Under the pieces are notes generated by a model. That model searched no databases, had not been told where the DNA came from, and saw only the letters and a list, made by a program, of their open reading frames with translations. Source: Valencia hispanica (taxonomy: Eukaryota > Chordata > Actinopteri > Cyprinodontiformes > Valenciidae). Taken from it: a DNA stretch of 64,000 nt. The position numbers were made by a program, and so were the translations under genes. The stretch is taken from positions 35,838,414-35,902,413 of the forward strand of contig OY747711.1 in the NCBI GenBank assembly GCA_963556495.2, given 5' to 3'. Of the stretch, positions 56,375-64,000 are shown piece after piece; position 1 is the first letter of the stretch; every line of letters starts with the position of its first letter.

Positions 56375-56796
56375 TAGAAGATAATTTCCACTATTGGGAC
56401 TTCAGGGTAATTTGACTGGTCCTTCCAGATATGCGCATGTCTCCACTTCATCGGGGCAGGCCAACAGGGACGTTTTTGGGGCCATTTCAGGAACCAATGT
56501 AGTACCAGTCTGGGGGTATGTACTCTGAATGGCCGATTAAGTTGCTAAGCGGAAGCAGTGGTTAAGTTGCACCAATTTATTTGTAATTCAGAGGAAAATG
56601 AGCCGATGTCGCCAAACAGTCAGCTTTTTAAAAATTAGAAAAGTTGATGGCAAAGCAGTTTATAACAGCAAACAGGAATGCAGCAATAAACCCTGCTTCT
56701 TCCATTTTGATCTCCTGTTATTTTTGCTGCTCTGGGCGCCTTTTTGAGCTGATCAGTGACGCTACTCGCTGCTCAAACTGTGTGATATGCGGATGT

Positions 56797-57675
56797 CTTT
56801 AGATTAGAGCTTGGTATCGATCCAAATTTCAAGAATCGATTCGATTCTGATTCTTAAGAGTTAAAATCAATTATCACAATCCAATCCAATCTGTTCCAAT
56901 TCAATTCTGATAAGGGTCAGTGCTATTAAAAACTTTTTTTGAGCTGTTACCTTAATTACATGACTGTAATTGAATGACGCAAAACTGGGTTCGATTACAG
57001 TTGACCGGGAGAAACTGTAGTAACCCGTTCAGACCTAAGCCTTAAAATGGCCCTTCTGGACTTTTCCCTCCTATTTTAGCTGTAAAAAAGGGCTAACAAT
57101 GTTAAACGATTAAATCAAATTTTGGACGTCCGAATTGATTTTTAAGAATTTTTATAAGAATTGATTCAGTGGGTGCTGAGGATGTCTTTGTTCCCCCTCA
57201 TCATCGGCACCCACACCCTGGGTGGGGTTGGCTAAAGGGCCTTTCTGTGTGGAGTTTGCATGTTCTCCCCGTGTGCCCTTGAGCAGCTAATGTGAGCTAC
57301 TCCCACAAAAACATGCACTAATCCTGGGGCTATATACTGCCTCCTCCTGGCCGGCCGGGGCGCCTGAATGGTTGGGGAGGATCTGGCTGGAATAACGTGA
57401 TCCTTTCACATGCTACGTCTAGAGGGAGAAACCCCGCCCTGTCAGGTGAAAAGAACGGCCTGCTCACTCACCAAGCATGAAGGAGGGTTGGGTTTCAGTG
57501 CGGGGCCCTCCTGGGGCTGGCAGAGGGAGAGCAGAACCGAAGGACAAGAACTAAAGTAGGAGCACTGGGTGATAAATAATGGGGAAAAAAAAAAAAATTT
57601 AAATTAAAAAAAAGATAAAAAGAATTTATTCAGAATCAGAGAATCCATTTTTTTCAACACAGCATTACTTTAGAT
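56797..57675. mobile_element. Non-autonomous hAT-type element with 8-bp target duplication
   Basis: The element 56805-57667 (863 bp including its own SINE) is flanked by the perfect 8-bp duplication 'ctttagat' (56797-56804 and 57668-57675). Ends are 'tagagcttggta' and, in reverse, 'taatgctgtgtt'. Subterminal 'gaatcgattcgattctgatt' motifs recur in decayed form at the other end. No transposase. Confidence 0.75.
57156..57633 (+). mobile_element. SINE with V-core piece nested in the hAT element
   Basis: Body 57170-57619 flanked by 'aagaattgattcag' (57156-57169) and 'aagaatttattcag' (57620-57633), a 14-bp duplication with one mismatch. It contains the V-SINE core start 'tggagtttgcatgttctccc' (57252) and an A-rich tail (57586-57619). 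The 3' part ('ggtgaaaagaacggcctgct') differs from the V-SINEs at 31206 and 53320. Confidence 0.7.
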
Positions 57676-57899
57676 GATTCCTTAAAGGGTTGATTATGTA
57701 TAGAGACATGGCAGCTGAGAGGAAGTTCCGATGGTGGAAACGCGCCTTTTGTAAGCACTACTGGTGGTGGGTGAAGCTGTGAGTGAAATTAGTAGCCTAC
57801 TACTCGCTGATGCGCTGGATTCTGCTATTCAACTACGTCAACTGTTTTGATATTGTTTGCTAGCTGCTACCAGACGTCAGTAGCTCTCTTCTGCTTTGA

Positions 57900-58570
57900 A
57901 AGTGCTTCCAAATATAGGTCCCCTCTGCGCTAGCAAGTTTTAGATATTCATGGGAAAAAAAAAAGTTTAAACTCTTATACACAACCCAACGGAGGTAAAG
58001 AAACCTCAGAGCTCCCAGCTGAATTTCAGCACCATCCTATCCCTGCTTGTGATTCAAATGATGTTTGCCAATAAATGATACCATTATAACTGTAGAAACA
58101 GTACATGCTTTTGTGAAAACTCTCAGAAAGCAAATATGTGACAACTTACCGTTTGAAGAGACATTTCAAAACCCGGAACAGAGCCACCTCGAACAAAAAC
58201 GGTCTTTTTACATCTACAACTGTCTAGTAATGTCCTCCTTTAAAATAGTTAGTCCACAACAAGTCTTGTGTCCAAAATCCAACATCATCTGCTTCTCAAA
58301 ACGTTAATCAGTCCGTTACTGTGTGTATAGTTCATTTAGCATTTGTACACTATCAGCTGAGATAGCAAACTGGAGTGATGCAAAGGTCTGGGAGCTTCTG
58401 GTCTTTAGAGCTGAAGAGCACCTCACCAGATTGACTGTGAAGGGTAGCAACCTTTTGGACCGGCTCGCAAAAAGACTTGAGGAGCGGGGCTTTAATCGGG
58501 ATAAAAACAAGTTAGGCCCACGTCCAAACTATTTTATCTGTTTACCACGGACTCTTCCGTCTCATGGTTT
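57900..58570 (+). pseudogene. Remnant with Myb/SANT-like DNA-binding motif
   Basis: The plus frame around 58361-58515 reads NWSDAKVWELLVFRAEEHLT then DRLAKRLEERGFNRDK, the pattern of the first part of the Myb/SANT-like (MSANTD) domain that accompanies Harbinger-type transposons and related domesticated genes. The upstream frame (58065-58307, NDTIITVETVHAFVKTLRKQ) may belong to the same source. The sequence degrades before the poly-C tract. No intact gene. Confidence 0.4.
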
Positions 58571-58594
58571 TTACGCAACCCTGCATGCCAACAG

Positions 58595-58621
58595 CCCCCC
58601 CCCCCCCCCCCCCCCCCCCCC
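58595..58621. repeat. Poly(C) tract, 27 bp
   Basis: An uninterrupted C homopolymer. Its true length may be affected by sequencing error. Confidence 0.9.
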
Positions 58622-59296
58622 TTTATTGCATAATCTTTTGTGAAAAACATCTGATCGCAGCATGTTGACACAACTGGCTGACCACTTACCTCAGACTTCC
58701 AGTACAAATCAGAGACCTGTCATCTGCAGAAATACTCAGATGACTCTGCAATTGCCAGGTGTATCAGGGATGGCATAGGAACTTAATACAGAGAGCTGGT
58801 GGACCGCTTTGTGACATGATGTGGAAACAATCATCTTCCCTTGAATGTGAATAAAACAAAGGAGATGACTGTAGATTTCAGAAGAAAGAGAGATAAGTCA
58901 AACATTGTTTCCATCATGGGAGGAGAAGTGGAGGTGGTTGAGGAGCAAAAATACCTCCGAGTTTTTCCTGGACAACAGACTGGACTGGAGGTGCAACAGT
59001 GAAGCCGTCTACAAGAAGGGACAGAGTAGACTGTACTTCTTGAGGAAGCTTAGGTCCTTCAAGGTTTGCAGCAAGATGCAAGAAGCAAGTCTGTTGTGGA
59101 GAGTGTAATCTCATCATCATTGCATCGCATCAGAGCCAGGGACTTAAAAAGGCTAAACAACCTGATTAAGAAGGGTGGTTCTGTTCTTGGCAGTACTGTG
59201 GAACCACTGGAGATGATAATGCAAAGAAAAATTCTTCCTAAAATTGAAAGAATTAGGAATAACCCTGAGCATCCTCTTCATGGCATTATCCTACAA

Positions 59297-60873
59297 CAAC
59301 AGAGTAGGGTTGTGCCTTACCGACATCACCATGGAGAGCCACCATTTCCTTTTAATTGCAGCAATGTGTGTCAAACAATTTGAAAAAAACTAAGCTGTAT
59401 TCCCCTACAAGCCCCATATCTTTCAGGTGGTGTTGTACTTCAGTGCACATGTAGAATAGGAGAGTTCAATCTTTTCATTTTTGCTTTCTACATAGAGTGT
59501 CATCGTTCAAGAAACAGGACCAGGGGTTGTTTATGCAAGCTGTTGGTTTGACCTTTAATTCTATTTAAAAATTAAGTGTTCACTCACAGTTGGGGTTGGG
59601 GGTTTGTAAAACCTCTGGTGCATTGGTAACCTTGGTAGCCTTAAAGCTCCAGGTAGAATAAGGAAACAATGAGAAATAGTGGAGTTTAACACAACCATGA
59701 CTTTTTCACAGATGCATACACATTTGTCGGCACCTGTAGATATCAATTAAATTCATCTTCGACTGCAGTAGAATCTTTTTCATTAATTTTTTTTAATCCA
59801 ACCTTTCCTTGAGTATATTTATTGAAATTTAAGAAAGGACTATGTGTCACAAAATCCCCAATGGTACTAGGGTTGTGCCGATGGACGATGCCACATCACG
59901 ATGGAGAGCCACCATCGTGATGCCACGCCCCCCACCCTGTCAGACACACACTAATCCTATAGTCTCTTCTATAGTTTAACTAAAAACTTTGCAGGGACTG
60001 CTCTGTAAACATTGAGAATATAGGCTAACTAATGCCTATGTGTTGCACAGTGGGAAATATTTGTATATTTTTGTATTTATTTCGCTTGGTTTGTTTGTGT
60101 GGATTTGGTGTGCTTTGTTTACATTTGTCTTCCCTCTGTGAAGCTCCAAGAGAAAAACTGAACTTATCTGGATGAGTCAGGAGGTGGAGCGCAGCAATCA
60201 GCTGCTTTGTTACAGGTGCGCAAAAACTTGTTAGGCTGCACATAAAAGGAGCTGAAGCAGGACAGCAAGGACTGAACCCACTGGCCGGAACACCATGAGC
60301 GATGACTGGCGCACACGTCTCCAGCAAACTGCGAGCGGCAGACAGGCAGCGCGAGGCAGATGAGTACGTGCCACGCCTATTAGTACCGTATAATCCTCTG
60401 TTTTGAGAAGCGAGCGAGGATCGCCGCACAACGTGCGCTATGCGCACTATGAGTCAAGGGTGCGCGGATATTGGTGCCTGCCTTTAGTTTTTCTGTTGTT
60501 TTTGGCTGAAGGGGAGCGTAGTACGCCGAAGGTGGAGACGTGAGAGCGTCAAAGGAGATCAGCTGTTCGCCTGTCAGCCGACACAGCTCGGTTGGAAGAA
60601 CTTATTGTAAGGACCTGGGAGGAGAACGACCTGGAGTAGTAGGTGGATCCTGATACAAAGACCGCCTTCCTTATGGGTGACTGAGGACAAAATCCGGACC
60701 TAAAGTTTTATTTCTTTTTTTTTACTTTTTGGCATCAGCGACTGGTCCACCACGAAAATAAATTGTTGTACTTTACAGCTCGGTTCATCAGTCTCTTATC
60801 GGCCATCACAATGTTTTACTGTAAACATCATCAACTGCCAATTTGGGGGACATCGCCCAACCCTACAACAGAG
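59297..60873 (+). mobile_element. Composite hAT element A with 8-bp target duplication
   Basis: It sits inside the Rex1-like LINE with the perfect duplication 'caacagag' (59297-59304 and 60866-60873). From 59305 a hAT left end of about 40 bp ('tagggttgtgcc') breaks off in 'accat' (59341-59345) and joins a 527-bp segment S. S is followed at 59868 by a second, complete left end ('tagggttgtgccgatgg') and the hAT body to 60865 ('gcccaaccctа'-type right end, reading cccaaccct then a). Non-autonomous; the minus frames at 60025-60447 look like chance. Confidence 0.75.
59341..59867 (+). repeat. Duplicated segment S, copy in composite hAT A
   Basis: Near-identical to 61659-62190 (a handful of differences by eye). 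It includes 'aatggtac' immediately before the hAT left end, the same bases that form the target duplication of hAT B. Confidence 0.9.
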
Positions 60874-61045
60874 TGTCTTCAGTCAGAGGCTTCTTCAGTT
60901 TCGCTGCAACACAGACCGCTACAGGAAATCCTTCCTGCCCACAGCCATCATGATCTGCAACAACTCCTTAAAGAATTAATTGTATGAGCTACAACAATAC
61001 TTAATTCCCCTCTGGAATCAATAAAGTATTTTTTAATTTGAATTA

Positions 61046-61658
61046 TGAGTGACCAAAAGGCTCACTGATGTCGGTCTTGATGGCTGCACTGATGGCGGCA
61101 TTGTCTTTTGAAACAGCCACTTGATGCAAACTCTGACTCTGTTTTGCTTTTTTGTGGACCTATACAATAACACAATAAAAAACTGGATTCTAAGGGTTTA
61201 TTGCTGTTGTTCTCCTTTCTGGCATCTTTTATGCTTGCCAATTGTGCAGGTTAGTCCATCATACGTCTGTCTTGACTCATCTGTGCCAAATGAATTTGTC
61301 TGCACTCGAAAGCAAATTAAAATCTTCATGTGAGCAGCAATTATGGAGCTGTCATTTCGTCATTGTCTAACAGCTACCATTCGTGTTGCACATGCAGAGT
61401 GGGGTCAGCGTGGCTTGTCCGCACAGATCATAACCGGAATAAGGGATTTTCGATGTTGCAGGTTCAGCGCTGCTTTTAGCAAACACATCTATTACCCACA
61501 GAAACAGCCATCCTCATCCAAAGCAATCAGAACCATTTCATATTCATCAAGGACAGGATCTGAAATGAATTCAGTGATCCTGGTGATTTGTTTCTACATT
61601 ATGCATACACACTGAGCTCCAATCTGCATGAATTAGCTGTAAGGCATTTTCCTTCATA
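61046..61658. other. No gene recognised
   Basis: Sequence between the Rex1-like tail and segment S. The frames at 61121-61333 and 61343-61615 have no known domain. Confidence 0.35.
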
Positions 61659-62190
61659 ACCATTTCCTTTTAATTGCAGCAATGTGTGTCAAACAATTTG
61701 AAAAAAACTAAGCTGTATTCCCCTACAAGCCCCATATCTTTCAGGTGGTGTTGTACTTCTGTGCACATGTAGAATAGGAGAGTTCAATCTTTTCATATTT
61801 GCTTTCTACATAGAGTGTCATCGTTCAAGAAACAGGACATGGGGTTGTTTATGCAAGCTGTTGGTTTGACCTTTAATTCTATTTAAAAATTAAGTGTTCA
61901 CTCACAGTTGGGGTTGGGGGTCTGCATGTAAAACCTCTGATGCATTGGTAACCTTGGTAGCCTTAAAGCTCCAGGTAGAATAAGGAAACAATGAGAAATA
62001 GTGGAGTTTAACACAACCATGACTTTTTCACAGATGCATACACATTTGTCGGCACCTGTAGATATCAAATAAATTCATCTTCGACTGCAGTAGAATCTTT
62101 TTCATAAAATTTTTTTTAATCCAACCTTTCCTTGAGTATATTTATTGAACTTTAAGAAAGGACTATGTGTCACAAAATCCCCAATGGTAC
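61659..62190 (+). repeat. Duplicated segment S, source copy
   Basis: About 532 bp matching 59341-59867. Here it is the normal left flank of hAT B, since 'aatggtac' also follows hAT B on its right. This marks the S locus as the probable source. Confidence 0.9.
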
Positions 62191-63028
62191 TAGGGTTGTG
62201 CCGATGGACGATGCCACATCACGATGGAGAGCCACCATCGTGATGCCACGCCCCCCACCCTGTCAGACACACACTAATCCTATAGTCTCTTCTATAGTTT
62301 AACTAAAATCTTTGCAGGGACTGCTCTGTAAACATTGAATGCATCTGGATTAGTCAGGAGGAGGAGCGCAGCAATCAGCTGCTTTGTTGCAGTCTCTGTC
62401 TGCGCACGCGGCGTCACTGTCTGTGAGCTCGCTGTCTCTATGGAATTAAATTTCTTTCACCTCTGTTTTGAGAAGCGAGCAAGGATCGCCGCACAGGCTG
62501 TTACCTGGGAGGAGAACAACCTAGAGTAGTAGGTGGATCCTGATCGCCCTCCTTATGGGCAACTGAAGACAAAATCCGGACGTTAAGTTTTATTTCTTTT
62601 TTTTAACTTCTTGGCATCAGCGACTGGTCCACCACGAAAATACATTGTTGTGCTTTACAGCTCGGTTCATCAGTCTCTTTTTTTCCCGTTACGTGCAACT
62701 GAGTGCCACGTATTAAAAAGCCCGGGTGAGTACAGTGGGTCCCATTTAAGTGGCCACTTCATTATTTCTGTCAGTGATTCACACAGCTGCGTGAAATGTA
62801 TTACAAGTTCAAACGTACAACGTATTACAACTTGTATTAGTGTAGTAAAATAATGAAAGTACAGTTAACGAAATTAAGTTTTTTTTTAGGCCTATGTAAA
62901 GAGATATAGTTTTTTAAAAAGTCCCGCCGCCCCCCCGCAAGGCGACGATATCATCGTCCATCACGATGTTTCACTGTAAACATCGTCAACTGCCAATTTG
63001 GGGGGTATCGCCCAACCCTAAATGGTAC
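62183..63028 (+). mobile_element. Non-autonomous hAT element B with 8-bp target duplication
   Basis: 62191-63020 (830 bp) is flanked by perfect 'aatggtac' (62183-62190 and 63021-63028). Ends are 'tagggttgtgccgatgg' and, in reverse, 'tagggttgggcgatacccc'. Subterminal 'catcacgatg' and 'catcgtcaactg' motifs occur at both sides. It is homologous to hAT A. No transposase is encoded. Confidence 0.85.
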
Positions 63029-63960
63029 AATTATTAGCACCTCTGCTGTTGTCGTTTTGTACAGCCACCTTTTGATACCAGGAATGCACTTAATCTTCTG
63101 TAACATTTCACAAGGTTGGAGAATTTCACTAATTTTTTAGATTATTTAGAGTTCTCTCTTCAGTTTTGCTCAGCCCAAACTGAAAAGTTAAGGCTTGGCT
63201 ATTGAGACAGCCATTGAAGATTGGTTTTGCGTTATTTCAATTAAATTAAATTCTGTTTATTTATATAGCGCCGATTCCCAACAGATGTCGTCTCAATGCA
63301 CTTAACAAGAAGTCATTTCAATACATTTATACAATATAAGTTAAAAAGTTTCCTATTTAAGAAATCCCAGCAGATTGCGTCAGTCATTGGCGTGAGGTTG
63401 GGCCCTGTTGATGCAGACTTGCCAACCACAGCAATCCTTCAGCAATCCCTCATACTGAGCAAACATGTAGCAACGGTGGAGAGGAAAAACTCCCCTTTAA
63501 CCAGAAGAAACTTTGAACAGAACCAGGCTCATTAGGAGCGGCCATCTGCCACGACCGTTTGGCCACCTTTTTGCATTACTGTCCTGCTGAAAGTTCCAAT
63601 TATATTTTCAGTTTACAGACAGAGGCCACCATGTGTTTGTTAACCCCACAGGATGATTTTTATCTCAGATCAACAGGTACTTAAAATGTCTTATGTTGGC
63701 AAGAAGTCCAACATGAAGTTTACCTAACGGTGGGTATGAGTCCTCCCCCCTTAGTTAACTTTCGTGCCACAACAGTTCCAGGTGGTTTTTATTTTACTGA
63801 AAAGCTCCATGTTGGGTCTCATCTGATCAAACCACACAGTCCTAATAAAAGATTAAGTTGAGTTCCGCAAACTTTACATGTTTACATTTGTGATAGTAGG
63901 ACAGAAAAGGGATGCTTACCCTAGCATCCCTTCCAAACATTGCTCACTTTGCAGGTCGGC
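63029..63960 (-). mobile_element. Decayed Tc1-like sequence, interrupted
   Basis: Blocks such as 'ttactgtcctgctgaaagtt', 'gggtctcatctgatcaaacc' and 'aagttccaattatattttca' resemble Tc1-type sequence read in reverse (compare 'cgttgtcctgctggaaggt' at 50822). A dispersed repeat (63243-63560) is inserted. No frame survives. Confidence 0.4.
63243..63560 (+). repeat. Dispersed fish repeat ('tatatagcgccgattcccaa' family)
   Basis: 'ttatttatatagcgccgatt', 'gtggagaggaaaaactcccc' and 'aggagcggccatctgccacg' are landmarks of a very common fish repeat that I recognise but cannot name. The frame 63296-63535 is a shadow of it. Confidence 0.6.
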
Positions 63961-64000
63961 AAGATAAATTTGGATCCTCATTCAGGTTAATGGCCCAAAG

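Larger units (their letters stand above)
56375..57745 (-). mobile_element. Non-autonomous DNA transposon, family M, copy 2, split by a nested hAT
   Basis: 56380-56804 and 57668-57740 together match the inverted sequence of 35698-36242: 'ctattgggacttcagggtaa' at one end, 'gaagttccgatggtgg' at the other, and 'ttgctaagcggaagc' and 'ctcagctgcc'-type blocks inside. The copy is interrupted precisely at 56804/57668 by a hAT-type element. Confidence 0.65.
58640..61045 (+). pseudogene. Rex1/CR1-like LINE 3' end, split by a composite hAT
   Basis: Plus-strand frames show the RT C-terminal part: YSDDSAIARCIRDG (about 58735), LPLNVNKTKEMTVDFRRKR (about 58848) and KKGQSRLYFLRKLRSFKVCS (about 59015). A tail follows ('ggcattatcctacaacaac' to 59304). 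After the hAT it resumes at 60874 ('tgtcttcagtcagaggcttc') and ends with 'tggaatcaataaagtatt' at about 61030. Frameshifts (for example near 58960) show it is inactive. Confidence 0.8.

Noticed and set aside
60025..60447. 140-residue minus-strand frame
   Set aside because: It is inside non-autonomous hAT A. The equivalent part of hAT B is deleted and there is no recognised domain.

Overview
The window is a piece of a teleost fish nuclear genome. It has one recognisable host gene, typical vertebrate GT-AG introns, abundant (CA)n, (AT)n and (GATG)n microsatellites, and transposon families usual in ray-finned fish: Rex1-like and Rex3-like LINEs, an L2-clade LINE, an L1-clade LINE, V-SINEs, a tRNA-type SINE, Tc1-like elements, several hAT families, TTAA-duplicating MITEs and a Ty1/copia fragment. 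The species cannot be fixed from the sequence. There is no bacterial-style operon, CRISPR array or rRNA gene.

The only host gene I can name is the mu-type opioid receptor (oprm1), minus strand, 38375 down to about 28411. Its exons carry TM2-TM4, ECL2/TM5/ICL3, TM6/half of TM7, and the NPxxY end of TM7 with the C-tail. The first coding exon (N-terminus, TM1) is not in the window, so intron 1 runs past 64000 and is over 25 kb long. The part of the protein that sits in one exon in the human gene (as I recall it) is split here into three exons. Nearly everything from 38376 to 64000 is therefore intron 1 or sequence upstream, and it is filled with transposons.

Layout. 1-2200: old repeats. 2270-4170: Ty1/copia fragment (-) broken by a V-SINE tail and a 608-bp MITE. 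4195-7890: L1-clade LINE (+) broken by a dispersed repeat, a SINE and a CA-repeat-resident element. 7945-8184: candidate unknown exon (-). 8197-11610: complete hAT transposon with an uninterrupted four-exon transposase, terminal repeats and a perfect 8-bp target duplication. 13085-13883: L1 3' end. 15720-16930: decayed Tc1. 17325-17680: second CA-repeat-resident element. 20336-22910: Rex3-like LINE. 23141-28410: long stretch with few repeats, downstream of oprm1. 28411-38375: oprm1 with V-SINE, LINE, hAT and MITE insertions in its introns. 38860-56374: Tc1, a TTAA MITE, a 2.1-kb L1 3' region, a short LTR element with an unusual duplicated ORF, Tc1, Rex1, and a large compound microsatellite. 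56375-63020: nested and composite hAT/MITE/SINE insertions, including a hAT that carries about 530 bp of flanking DNA duplicated from a locus 2.3 kb away.

The strongest leads are the intact hAT (8197-11610), the composite hAT (59305-60865), the element found only inside CA tracts (7168-7448 and 17357-17639), and the LTR element whose ORF holds a tandemly duplicated domain of about 65 residues (47386-49034).
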